From Treponema sp. (GTDB lineage Bacteria; Spirochaetota; Spirochaetia; Treponematales; Treponemataceae), in assembly GCA_014804005.1 (NCBI GenBank), contig JAAVAP010000014.1, forward strand, positions 49,468 through 103,924: 54,457 nt of DNA, written 5' to 3'. Both the position numbers and the translations under genes were made by a program. Shown here piece by piece: positions 26,815 to 35,673 of the stretch (its first letter is position 1; each line of letters begins with the position of its first letter). The notes beneath the pieces were generated by a model that did no database searches, was not told the DNA's origin, and saw only the letters and a list, made by a program, of their open reading frames with translations.

Positions 26815-27657
26815 ATGAAAAAAATTTTATCTGCCATGATTCTTTTCGCAATTTGCTTTTGCGTTTTCGCTGACGACGCTTCGCAATTCTTTTTGCCGAG
26901 ACCTTTTGGAAACGTGAAAAATTACACGGAAACAAATTTCGAAATCACGACAAAATTCGGCGATTACTACAGAACGCCCAAAACAAATTATTTTCATGAA
27001 TTTAATGAAAATGGCTTGGAAATTCGTTCCAGCGAATTCAACGCGGCGGGACAAATCGTCAACAGAATCGAATACGCCTACAACGATGACGGAAATCTTT
27101 TTTCGCAAATTTGCTATGACGACAACGGAAAAATCTTTTGGAAAATCATCACTTCGTTTGACGAAAACGGAATCAAATCGGAAGACAGCGAATATGATGG
27201 AAAAGACAATTTGACTGGAAAATCAGTTTACAAAAATGAAGGCGCGAATCCTGCCGAAGAAATTTATTACAATGCGAAAGGCGACTTGATTTGGAAAAAC
27301 ACTTTCAAATATTCCGACGCTAATTTGCTGGAAGAATGCTGCTCGTATTTCGCGAACGGCCAGCTCGACACTCGGAAAGTTTACAAATACGACAGCAGCG
27401 GAAATCTTTTAGAAATAACTTCGTTCGATGTTTTCGACGATTTGGCAGAACGCGAAGTTTTTTCCTACAACGAAGATTTCACTTTGAACGAATACACGGT
27501 TTACGGCGCGGACGGAAAACGCCGAACACGAATTTTCTATAAGTATGACGAAAATAAAAATTGCGTAAAATCCACGACGTACAATGTGGCGCAAAAATTT
27601 GGAACGACCGTAAACGAAATGATCGATCAGTCCGACTTCAAATACGAATACAGATAA
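26815..27657 (+). CDS. secreted protein with tandem Y-x-Y-[DN]-x-x-G-[NK] repeats
   Basis: 280 residues. Signal peptide MKKILSAMILFAICFCVFA, then about ten short repeats of 20-25 residues with the pattern YxYxxxGNL: YAYNDDGNLFS, CYDDNGKIFW, SEYDGKDNLTG, YYNAKGDLIW, YKYDSSGNLLE, YKYDENKNCVK. The pattern resembles YD/RHS-like or MORN-like beta repeats, which form extended sheets and bind surfaces or lipids. No enzyme motif is present. It is probably periplasmic or surface-exposed. The start is set by AGGAG five bases before the ATG at 26815; in-frame codons back to 26707 lack a ribosome site. It appears monocistronic. I do not recognise a characterised homologue. Confidence 0.75.
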   Translation: MKKILSAMILFAICFCVFADDASQFFLPRPFGNVKNYTETNFEITTKFGDYYRTPKTNYFHEFNENGLEIRSSEFNAAGQIVNRIEYAYNDDGNLFSQICYDDNGKIFWKIITSFDENGIKSEDSEYDGKDNLTGKSVYKNEGANPAEEIYYNAKGDLIWKNTFKYSDANLLEECCSYFANGQLDTRKVYKYDSSGNLLEITSFDVFDDLAEREVFSYNEDFTLNEYTVYGADGKRRTRIFYKYDENKNCVKSTTYNVAQKFGTTVNEMIDQSDFKYEYR

Positions 27658-27704
27658 AGGCACATTCGAAAAAATTGCCAAAAGTAAGTTTTTCGAGGTG
27701 TCAT

Positions 27705-28616
27705 TTATTCTGAAAAATATTCTGCAAAAAGCGGCTGGGATTTGACGAATTCGTCGGCCGCAATTTCGTAGTCCGCCCAAGTGGAAACGAAAAGTTTTTG
27801 CGCGCCTGGAAAAAAAATCAAGTCGGTGGGAATTACATAATTGTAGTCGATTTGATTTTCGATGAAAAAATCGCGCACGCTTTGAACGGTGTTCGCCAAG
27901 ACATAAGCCAAATACGACGAGCACACGAATTTGTATTTTTTTTCATCCGCCGGATCGACGTAGCCTTTTTTGGAAGGAATGCCGCCGAAATTTCGCTCTT
28001 GCGCGGTCTTTTGTTTTTTTCGTTTCACTCCCCAAAAACCAAGCGGAAGATTTTTCGGAATCGAATATTTTACTTTTGCCTCGGCGTAGTCGCGTTCCAA
28101 AAATTCTTTCGTGGCCTCGTATTCCTGCGCGGAAACTTTTATGGCGAGCGTCATCTGCAACGACTTGTATTTGTCGCACATTTTCATATATCTGTTTGTT
28201 TGCGGATTCAGGCACGATTCGAGCTTCAAATGTTGCGGCTTGTAGCGAGTGAGGCCGTAAAAATTGTCGTGCAAATCAAAGCCCATCGAAGTGTGGCTGA
28301 CTTTTTCATCAGTCGGATCAATCGAAACTATCAGGCCTTTCAAAATGTTCACGCCGCTCAACTTGTTTTTGTAATTCGGAAAATACAAGCGCAGAAAAAT
28401 GAATTTTTCGCCTTGCTGAAATTCGTCTTTAAAATCCGTATCGTAGATTTTAAAAACTTCGTCCTGCGCGTTTATCTCAAGGCCGTCGGGAAGAATCTGC
28501 GTTTGCTCATCGGCAAATTTCGTGGAACGGCATCCGCCGAGCGCGATTAGAAAAATCGTCGTAAAAACAATTAAAAAATTCTTCGCGTCCGCGCGGCGTG
28601 TTTCCTCAAAATTCAT
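27705..28616 (-). CDS. putative lipoprotein with a permuted papain-like (YiiX/NlpC-P60-type) fold
   Basis: 303 residues. Signal peptide with lipobox ALGGC. Two segments suggest a circularly permuted NlpC/P60-like hydrolase: EKVSHTSMGF near 108, a His at a strand start, and later YKFVCSSYLAYVL near 235, a Cys at a helix N-terminus. In the permuted group the His precedes the Cys, as here. Such proteins act on peptidoglycan peptides or lipid amides outside the cytoplasm. The gene starts 14 bp after the carB-dapF stop with no obvious ribosome site, so it may be translated by coupling to that long upstream gene. The hydrolase assignment is tentative. Confidence 0.55.
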   Translation of the reverse strand: MNFEETRRADAKNFLIVFTTIFLIALGGCRSTKFADEQTQILPDGLEINAQDEVFKIYDTDFKDEFQQGEKFIFLRLYFPNYKNKLSGVNILKGLIVSIDPTDEKVSHTSMGFDLHDNFYGLTRYKPQHLKLESCLNPQTNRYMKMCDKYKSLQMTLAIKVSAQEYEATKEFLERDYAEAKVKYSIPKNLPLGFWGVKRKKQKTAQERNFGGIPSKKGYVDPADEKKYKFVCSSYLAYVLANTVQSVRDFFIENQIDYNYVIPTDLIFFPGAQKLFVSTWADYEIAADEFVKSQPLFAEYFSE

Positions 28617-28630
28617 TTTTCAAGCATCGC

Positions 28631-31600
28631 CTAAATTTCAACTTCGCCGTCAAAGCATGATTGCGTTCCGCCCGAAAGGAAAACAGTTTCGCCGGTGTAT
28701 TTTACAATCAAATTTCCGCCGCGCACTCTCACCGTGATATTTTGGTTTATCGGGCAAAATCCGTTGAGAACCGACGCGATTGCTGCCGCGCATGCTCCAG
28801 TTCCGCAAGCGCAAGTTTCGCCGTTGCCGCGTTCCCATGTCCGCATTTTGAGTTCGTTCGGGCCTGCCACGCGCACGAATTCCGTGTTCGTGCGATTCGG
28901 GAACGCCGCGTGATTTTCAAAAAGCGGGCCGAGCGTTTCGAGCGGCTCTTTGTCTACGAATTTGCTGAACACGACGCAATGCGGATTTCCAACGCCCACG
29001 CAAGTTACGTTGTACTGAATTCCGTCCACCAAAAGCGGCGCATTCAAAACGGCGCGTTTTGGCAAAAGCGAGGAGTTCTCTTTGTTCATTTCGGAAATCG
29101 GCACGTCGCTTTCTTCCAAAGTCGTGGGAAGCGTTTGGCTTGCGAAAGTCGGGCGACCCATGTCAACAGTGACAGACGTAACTTTTCCGTCCTGCTTGTA
29201 AAGCACCAAAGTTTTCACGCCGCTTTCCGTTTCAATCGTGATTGTTTCGGTTGCGTCGCTTTTTTTGCCGTGCTTTTCCTGAATGCCGTTGATGTTGTTG
29301 TCGTACAAATATTTTCCCACGCAGCGAATCGCGTTGCCCGCCATTTTTCCTTCCGTTCCGTCGAGATTGAAAAAGCGCATTTTCGCGTCCGCCAAATCCG
29401 ACGATTCAATCAAAACCAAACTGTCCGCGCCGATTCCGCCAGCGCGCCTGTCGCACAAACGCACGGCAAGCCCGGAAGGATTGTTCACCGCCTGCTCGAT
29501 CGCGTTGATGACGATAAAGTCGTTTCCAGTGGAATCCATTTTCGTGAATTTGATTTTTTGTTTTTGCGTGCGCAAAGTGTTGATGTTCACAAGTTCGACA
29601 TTTTCCGCCGAATATTTCGACTTGAGGCAATTCGCGAGCGCGTTTGCAGTGTCAAGCGAAGTGAGGCAAGGAATATCGCGCTCAACGGCATGGCGGCGCA
29701 TTTTCACCGAGTCGGCGCGCGGATCGCGGCCTTTCGCCGAAGTGGAAATTATGTAATCGACTTTTCCAGAATCCAGCAAATTCAAAATATTGTTTTCGGG
29801 ATTTTCGCTGATTTTGTTGACAACTTCCACTTCCATTCCGAAATCGCGCAAAGTCTGCGCGTTGCCTTCGGTGGCGAAAAGCTTGAATCCCATGTCGTAG
29901 AATTTTCGCGCCAATTCCGGCAATTCGTAGCGATCGGTTTTTCGCACGCTGAACAAAACGCCGCCCGAACGCTTCATGTTGTAACCCGCGCCAATCAAGC
30001 CCTTGAACAAAGCTTCTTCCATCGTGTTCGCGATTCCCAAAACTTCGCCCGTGGATTTCATTTCAGGGCCGAGATGCGTGTCCACGTCCATCAATTTTTC
30101 GAAACTGAACACAGGAACTTTCACCGCAAAATACGGCGGAATTTTGTAAAGCCCAGTTCCGTATCCCATGTCGCGGATTTTTTCGCCGAGCATCGCGCGC
30201 GTCGCCAATTCCACCATCGGAACGCCGCTCACTTTGCTGATGTACGGAACTGTTCGGCTTGAGCGCGGATTCACTTCGATTATGTAAAGGTCGTTGTTGT
30301 AAATCAAATATTGAATGTTCACCAAACCTTTCGTGCCGAGCTTGAGCGCAAGATCCTGCGACTGCTTTACGATTTTTTCGCGGAGCACGTCATTCAAATT
30401 CCAGCTCGGATAAACCGCGATCGAATCGCCCGAATGAATTCCCGTGCGCTCGATGTGTTCCATAATTCCGGGAATGAGCACGTCCTCGCCGTCGCAAATG
30501 CCGTCAACTTCCAACTCAATTCCCATCATATATTGGTCAATCAAAATTGGATTTTCGATTCCGTGCGACAAAATGATTTTCATATATTCGCGAACGTCGT
30601 CGTCGTTGAAAGCGACGATCATATTTTGTCCGCCCAAAACATACGAAGGCCGAAGCAAAACAGGATAGCCCAATTTTGCAGTCGCGTCCAAAGCCTCGTC
30701 CAGCGTGAGGACAGTGAGACCTTTCGGCCGCTTTATCGCAAGCCTTTCGCAAAGCTCGTCGAAACGCTCGCGGTCTTCCGCCAAGTCAATCGAATCCGCG
30801 CTCGTTCCCAAAATCTTGATTCCCTGCGAATCCAAGAATTTCGTCAATTTTATCGCGGTTTGTCCGCCGAACGCCACGACAACGCCGAGCGGCCTTTCCG
30901 TCGCAATCACGCCCATAACATCTTCGGGAGTGAGCGGCTCGAAATAAAGCCTGTCCGCCGTGTCAAAATCCGTGGAAACAGTTTCGGGATTATTGTTGAT
31001 TATCGCAACTTCGTAGCCGAGTTTTTTGAGCGACCAAACGCATTGAACCGAAGCGTAGTCGAATTCGATTCCCTGGCCAATTCGAATCGGACCAGAGCCG
31101 AGAACGACAATCGTGCCGCGCGGACTTGCCGAATCGTTTTTGCCGTGCAATTCTTTCAAAAATGCCGCCGCTTCGTTTTCTTCACCAAAGCCGCCGTAAA
31201 AATACGGAGTCTCCGCATTGAACTCGCCTGCGCAAGTATCGACCATTTTGTAAGAATGCGGAACGTGCGCAACTTTGTCGGATTTTTTTCCAGCAGAATT
31301 CGCCGCAAGAATTTCGTGTGCGGCGTTTTCTTCGGCAAGGTTTCCACTCGCGCCCACGATTTTCTTTCCAGTCAAATTTTCGATAACCGCGTCGGGATAG
31401 CCGAGCCTCTTTGCTTCAAGATAAAATTCTTGGTTGAAATCGCGCGCGCAATTTTTCACTGCGCAGAAATTTTCTTCCATCGCCACGAGCAGATTCAGTT
31501 TTTCCAAGAACCATTCGTCAATCATCGTGACTTGATGAATCTGCGCGACGCTCATAATCTTTCGTTTGAGAGCATGGAAAATCGCGAAAAGCCTTTGGTC

Positions 31601-32887
31601 GGTGCACTCGCCCACGCGCTCGCGAATTTTGTCGTCGCTTTCCTGCGCGAACGCCGGCAAGTTAAGCGAAGCCACGCCGATTTCCGCGCCGCGAACCGCC
31701 TTCATCAAGGCTTCTTCGAACGTGCGCCCGATCGCCATAACTTCGCCCGTCGCTTTCATCTGCGTTCCCAATTTTCGCGCGGCGTAAACAAATTTGTCGA
31801 AAGGAAATTTCGGGAATTTGACGACGACATAATCCAAAACCGGCTCGAAGCAAGCCGCCGTTTTTTTCGTGACGAAATTCTGGATTTCATCGAGAGTGTA
31901 GCCAATCGCAATCAAAGCCGCCACTTTCGCAATCGGGTAGCCGGTGGCTTTGGAGGCCAGCGCGGAAGAACGCGAAACGCGCGGATTCACTTCGATTACG
32001 GCGTATTCGAAAGATTCGGGATTCAGCGCAAACTGGCAATTGCATCCGCCTTCGATTTTGAGCGCGGAAATTATGTTGAGAGCCGCCGTACGCAGCATTT
32101 GATATTCTTTGTCGGAAAGCGTCACCGCCGGCGCGATTACAATCGAATCTCCGGTATGCACGCCAACAGGATCGAAGTTTTCCATCGAACAAACCGTGAT
32201 TACATTTCCGGCAGAATCGCGCATCACTTCGAATTCGATTTCCTTCCAACCCGAAATGCATTTTTCCACGAGAATCTGATGAATGGGCGAACGATGCAAG
32301 CCGTTGTGTGCGATTTCGTTCAAGTCGGATTCATTGTAGCAAATTCCGCCGCCTGTGCCGCCAAGCGTGAACGCCGGCCGAATTATAGCGGGAAATCCGA
32401 TTTCGTTCTTGACGAATTCTTCCGCGTCCTCATAATTCGTGACGACCTTCGAAGGAATGCAAGGCTCTCCGATCGAAAGCATCGTGTCTTTGAACATTTG
32501 GCGGTCTTCGGCTTTGTCAATCGTTTCGGGAACCGCGCCCAAAAGCCGTACGCCGTTCTTTTCCAAAAATCCGCTTTTCGCCAATTCCATCGAAAGCGTG
32601 AGGCCGGTCTGCCCGCCCAAAGTTGACAAAAGGGAATCGGGCTTTTCTTTCAGGATAATTCGTTCGATAACTTCGGGAATCAGCGGCTCAATGTAAATCG
32701 CGTCCGCCATTGAATGATCCGTCATCAATGTGGCGGGATTTGAATTGACAAGGACAACTTCCAGCCCTTGTTCCTTGAGCGCCTTGCACGCCTGAGTTCC
32801 GGCGTAGTCGAATTCCGCCGCCTGACCAATCACAATCGGACCTGAGCCGATCACCATAACTTTGTGGATATTTTTATTTAAAGGCAT
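28631..32887 (-). CDS. carB: carbamoyl-phosphate synthase large subunit fused to diaminopimelate epimerase (CarB-DapF)
   Basis: 1418 residues. Residues 1 to about 1075 are a complete CarB: carboxy-phosphate half (VMVIGSGPIVIGQAAEFDYA, ATP-grasp), carbamate half (VVLGSGPIRIGQGIEFDY) and the MGS-like allosteric domain (FKLFATEGNAQTL ... DYIISTSAKGRD). Without a stop, residues from about 1110 are DapF: KFTKMDSTGNDF, FFNLDGTEGK, VGNPHCVVF, and CACGTGACAA with the second catalytic Cys. Where most DapF have a first catalytic Cys (CGNG), this one reads MAGNAIRC. CarB makes carbamoyl phosphate for arginine and pyrimidines; DapF makes meso-diaminopimelate. The start at 32887 (MPLNKN) matches CarB N-termini; an in-frame ATG at 32944 would add 19 residues. 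No carA is in the window. A TATGCT box 6 nt before 32887 may be a -10. Confidence 0.93.
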   Translation of the reverse strand: MPLNKNIHKVMVIGSGPIVIGQAAEFDYAGTQACKALKEQGLEVVLVNSNPATLMTDHSMADAIYIEPLIPEVIERIILKEKPDSLLSTLGGQTGLTLSMELAKSGFLEKNGVRLLGAVPETIDKAEDRQMFKDTMLSIGEPCIPSKVVTNYEDAEEFVKNEIGFPAIIRPAFTLGGTGGGICYNESDLNEIAHNGLHRSPIHQILVEKCISGWKEIEFEVMRDSAGNVITVCSMENFDPVGVHTGDSIVIAPAVTLSDKEYQMLRTAALNIISALKIEGGCNCQFALNPESFEYAVIEVNPRVSRSSALASKATGYPIAKVAALIAIGYTLDEIQNFVTKKTAACFEPVLDYVVVKFPKFPFDKFVYAARKLGTQMKATGEVMAIGRTFEEALMKAVRGAEIGVASLNLPAFAQESDDKIRERVGECTDQRLFAIFHALKRKIMSVAQIHQVTMIDEWFLEKLNLLVAMEENFCAVKNCARDFNQEFYLEAKRLGYPDAVIENLTGKKIVGASGNLAEENAAHEILAANSAGKKSDKVAHVPHSYKMVDTCAGEFNAETPYFYGGFGEENEAAAFLKELHGKNDSASPRGTIVVLGSGPIRIGQGIEFDYASVQCVWSLKKLGYEVAIINNNPETVSTDFDTADRLYFEPLTPEDVMGVIATERPLGVVVAFGGQTAIKLTKFLDSQGIKILGTSADSIDLAEDRERFDELCERLAIKRPKGLTVLTLDEALDATAKLGYPVLLRPSYVLGGQNMIVAFNDDDVREYMKIILSHGIENPILIDQYMMGIELEVDGICDGEDVLIPGIMEHIERTGIHSGDSIAVYPSWNLNDVLREKIVKQSQDLALKLGTKGLVNIQYLIYNNDLYIIEVNPRSSRTVPYISKVSGVPMVELATRAMLGEKIRDMGYGTGLYKIPPYFAVKVPVFSFEKLMDVDTHLGPEMKSTGEVLGIANTMEEALFKGLIGAGYNMKRSGGVLFSVRKTDRYELPELARKFYDMGFKLFATEGNAQTLRDFGMEVEVVNKISENPENNILNLLDSGKVDYIISTSAKGRDPRADSVKMRRHAVERDIPCLTSLDTANALANCLKSKYSAENVELVNINTLRTQKQKIKFTKMDSTGNDFIVINAIEQAVNNPSGLAVRLCDRRAGGIGADSLVLIESSDLADAKMRFFNLDGTEGKMAGNAIRCVGKYLYDNNINGIQEKHGKKSDATETITIETESGVKTLVLYKQDGKVTSVTVDMGRPTFASQTLPTTLEESDVPISEMNKENSSLLPKRAVLNAPLLVDGIQYNVTCVGVGNPHCVVFSKFVDKEPLETLGPLFENHAAFPNRTNTEFVRVAGPNELKMRTWERGNGETCACGTGACAAAIASVLNGFCPINQNITVRVRGGNLIVKYTGETVFLSGGTQSCFDGEVEI

Positions 32888-32978
32888 ACTAAAAGCATAT
32901 TCTAGCAAATTTTCGCAAGTTTGACTAGAGGAAAATTCCGCCATTCTCCGCCTTTTCCAACAATCTCGGAAGTGGCAA

Positions 32979-33177
32979 ACGAGAAAATCTACCTGCCCGT
33001 CTTTTTCGCGGGCAAGGTAGAAAATCTACTTTTCTGCTTTTTCCTGCGGAAGCAAGATAGATTTTCTAGTTTCTTGCCGCAAGTCGTTTTGAACGATGTA
33101 GAAAATATATCTTCCTGCTTCCGTCTGCGGCGGGAAAATATATTTTGTATTTCTTCGCCGACGGCGGTTTGAACATT
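32979..33177. repeat. about 2.5 tandem copies of an 80-bp hairpin-bearing unit
   Basis: Unit 2 (33017-33097) and unit 3 (33098-33177) both start GTAGAAAAT and end TTTGAAC plus 3-4 nt; a partial unit lies at about 32979-33016. Each contains arms that pair: AGAAAATCTA/TAGATTTTCT in unit 2 and AGAAAATATAT/ATATATTTTGT in unit 3. The changes keep pairing. It fills most of the gap between carB-dapF and the restriction island; the last 60 bp before 33237 are plain AT-rich sequence. Confidence 0.75.
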
Positions 33178-33236
33178 CTTATTGAGATTTGCTATAAAAG
33201 TGTTTGGAAAAAAAATACTCTATAACTTATTATTCT

Positions 33237-33656
33237 TTATTCATCCAAATACATTTGTCCTATTGTGCCTATAATCCAATATGTAATTATCGCCAATAAA
33301 AACCAAATAGATTGAAATACATAAACTATTTTAGAAATTTCTTTATTTGTATATATTATTATCAAAAAACTAACAGCAGGAACAATCCCCAGAATAAACA
33401 ATAATGAAGATATAAAAGCGATTTTTTGCCAGTTTTTCTTTGTGTCCGACTTTGCAATACCTGACATAAATTTTATTACAGTCTGTCCAAACAATACAAC
33501 ACTTACAAATGAAATATCCGTACCAGTAAATATTTCTCGCACGTTTTTCTTCAACGCGATATGTAAAATAAAAATTATTAACAGAGGTAAAATTGAAAAC
33601 AAAAGCTCTATGCAAATAATCTGTTTTGCATTAAACTCTTCTTTACTCATCTTCAT
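33237..33656 (-). CDS. small four-helix membrane protein of the restriction island
   Basis: 139 residues with hydrophobic segments near 12-33, 46-64, 76-100 and 108-132, short polar ends and no enzyme motif. It is the last gene of the island unit and overlaps the preceding gene by 14 bp, so the two are probably made together. The start at 33656 has AAGG 5 nt upstream. AT-rich composition and lack of the GCG-rich codon style of the flanks suggest transfer. In defence loci a small membrane protein at the end of an operon is often a membrane-disrupting effector; that is only a suggestion. Confidence 0.6.
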   Translation of the reverse strand: MKMSKEEFNAKQIICIELLFSILPLLIIFILHIALKKNVREIFTGTDISFVSVVLFGQTVIKFMSGIAKSDTKKNWQKIAFISSLLFILGIVPAVSFLIIIYTNKEISKIVYVFQSIWFLLAIITYWIIGTIGQMYLDE

Positions 33657-34509
33657 TTTCGCCTTTTATTACATTCCAAACTTTTGTTATAGAAACTTTT
33701 GAACTGATAAGTGAACCAAAATCATTATATTCATCTACCGTTCTAATTGTACATTCTATGGAATCGCCAGGATAAACTTTTATATCTTTTTTTAGGAATC
33801 CGGCAATCCATTCAGCATCTTCAATTTTTATATTTTTGAACACATTTCCGAATTTTAATTCCCATGCACTATCTGCAATATAATCAGGCTTTTTTACTTT
33901 TAGTATTTGTTTTACTTCATTTACTAATGTTTTTCCAGTATTTTCAAAGTCTTTTTCGGCAACTTGTAAATTTATTTTTTTAGGAAGTTCTATTATTTTA
34001 CTGCCATTTGGCTCCTCTAGAAAAACTACCTCTTCCTCTCCTAAATTTAAAGTCGCATCTTTTATCAATTTTGAAACTTCAATTATGCCTTTTGTTTGAA
34101 TAGGCGTAAAGGAAAAAGTTTCTTTTATTTTTGCTTCTTCTGCCAAATGGTCTAAATCTGAAGAAATTTTTTCGATGGTATTTTTTGTTATGTTTTTATC
34201 TTGTGCTAAATTGTTCACAATAGTTTTTACACCTTTTGAAATATACGCCTGCACATCACTAGTTTGTAATTTTTCGTTTCCTAATTCTGGCTCCTTATCT
34301 TCAATCCATGATTTTATCTTTGTTATAATTGAACCCGTCTCTATTGTTTCAAGAGAAGACTTATATTTCAACGAGCTTGAAATTGATTTCATAATTAGTG
34401 TTTCTGCTTTTTCAAAAGCAGTTAACATAAATGTATACTCTTTAAATATATCCACGGGATTTTTGTCTTTTGAATAGTCGAATTTTATCGTTTTTGTCAT
34501 CTCATTCAT
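33643..34509 (-). CDS. uncharacterised protein of the restriction island
   Basis: 288 residues, soluble, no recognised domain. The first half is helical and charged (KAETLIMKSISSSLKYKSS; DKNITKNTIEKISSDLDHL). The second half looks like mixed beta sheet (SKIIELPKKINLQVAEKDF; VYPGDSIECTIRTVDEYND). GAGGAA lies 6 nt before the ATG. It sits between the HNH gene and the small membrane protein, overlapping the latter, and shares their AT-rich codon use. It might be the sensor or regulatory partner of the membrane protein. I cannot name a family. Confidence 0.6.
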   Translation of the reverse strand: MNEMTKTIKFDYSKDKNPVDIFKEYTFMLTAFEKAETLIMKSISSSLKYKSSLETIETGSIITKIKSWIEDKEPELGNEKLQTSDVQAYISKGVKTIVNNLAQDKNITKNTIEKISSDLDHLAEEAKIKETFSFTPIQTKGIIEVSKLIKDATLNLGEEEVVFLEEPNGSKIIELPKKINLQVAEKDFENTGKTLVNEVKQILKVKKPDYIADSAWELKFGNVFKNIKIEDAEWIAGFLKKDIKVYPGDSIECTIRTVDEYNDFGSLISSKVSITKVWNVIKGENEDE

Positions 34510-34530
34510 TTTTCGTTCCTCGATATGCTT

Positions 34531-35670
34531 TCAAACTATGCTCGCATAATGTACGTTTATTGCGTTCATAACAGCGACAAAATCCATATTTCCGATATTC
34601 TCCACCTCGTCATCATCAAAACCGATGCTAAGAACGTGGAGAAATTTTGGGAATTCATAAATCCGTTCTACTTTGTCAGCGTAACTTTCTTCAATGTTTT
34701 CTTTTATTCGATCTGCTTTTGAAAGCAAAAGCAATTTTTGATACTCAACATTTATCTCCTGCGTCCTGCCGTTCGGATGGGCATAGTTGTAGTGCTGTGT
34801 CGGTGTAAGGGCGATCAGATTCTCCAAATACGCGCAAATCTCTGGATACAACGCCTTGGGGAAAATGTGGTGAATATGTATTGCGGCATCTTTCAGATGC
34901 TCCTTTTCAAGATGCTCGGTAATTCCGTTCCTGTACTGCTCGTTAAAAATTCGCAGAAAGCGTTTCGCCTTGGCAGACTGGTAATCGTAGTATTTCTCGT
35001 TCAGTTCAACCGAATGTTCTTTCGCATAAACCTTGCGGGTAACTCCTTTCGGCTTGTTCGCGTAAATATCCCGAAAATTGTTGCGATTATACATCAAAAC
35101 GTCATAAGTGATTATGTCGGAGGATATTCTTCCTTTTTCAGATCCGTGGGCATTTCGGTAATACGCCAGAGGATTTACGACTTTTGTAAAAATTCTCCCG
35201 CACTCAGTGTCGCCATTTATCGGGGTATAACGTTTTGTAAAATGACAAAAATCTTGTTTAAGTTTTGTGTAGAGGTTTTGCAGTTTGTCTTTGTTTCCAA
35301 TCGCAGATTTTTGACCACTGAAAAACAAATTGAATGAGTTGTACAAATCACTGTCTCTTAAAACTTTCTCAATGTATCTATGCAAGAATTTTAACGCATT
35401 TATTTCGCTCAAAGCGATATATTCAAGAATTTCAAGACTGTTTACTTTGAACATATTTTTTGTGCCGTCTTTTCGTTCTATGAGAATTTGAGAGTTTGCT
35501 AACAACTTCATGGGTTGCTGAAAGAATTTATCGTATTCACACTTTGCCGCATTTTGCTTCGGACTCGGTTTTTTAAATACTGCTTCTGTATTTTGCACTG
35601 CGTAGTTGCTGTACCAAATATTCTGTGTGCAAAATTCTTCGTTAGGATTATTTGCGGCATAATTATACAA
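34531..35670 (-). CDS. HNH endonuclease of the restriction island
   Basis: 379 residues. A clear HNH metal-binding nuclease motif lies in the C-terminal half: IHIHHIFPKALYPE near 275, the Asn in ENLIALTPTQHYNYAH near 293, and a final His. The rest is helical and unassigned. The predicted start is TTG at 35670; the frame is the same as that of the preceding 94-residue gene, from which only a TAG codon and one further codon separate it. The likely role is DNA cleavage, either as the restriction enzyme matching the methyltransferase or as a separate defence nuclease. The AT-rich, GCG-poor composition fits the rest of the island. Confidence 0.7.
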   Translation of the reverse strand: MYNYAANNPNEEFCTQNIWYSNYAVQNTEAVFKKPSPKQNAAKCEYDKFFQQPMKLLANSQILIERKDGTKNMFKVNSLEILEYIALSEINALKFLHRYIEKVLRDSDLYNSFNLFFSGQKSAIGNKDKLQNLYTKLKQDFCHFTKRYTPINGDTECGRIFTKVVNPLAYYRNAHGSEKGRISSDIITYDVLMYNRNNFRDIYANKPKGVTRKVYAKEHSVELNEKYYDYQSAKAKRFLRIFNEQYRNGITEHLEKEHLKDAAIHIHHIFPKALYPEICAYLENLIALTPTQHYNYAHPNGRTQEINVEYQKLLLLSKADRIKENIEESYADKVERIYEFPKFLHVLSIGFDDDEVENIGNMDFVAVMNAINVHYASIV

Positions 35671-35673
35671 TCT

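Noticed and set aside
28661..32626. Two very long open frames (533 and 771 codons) on the plus strand opposite carB-dapF
   Set aside because: They mirror the minus-strand codon pattern (few TTA/CTA/TCA codons in the real gene), have low-complexity Arg/Phe/His-rich translations and no domains; the opposite strand encodes clear enzymes.
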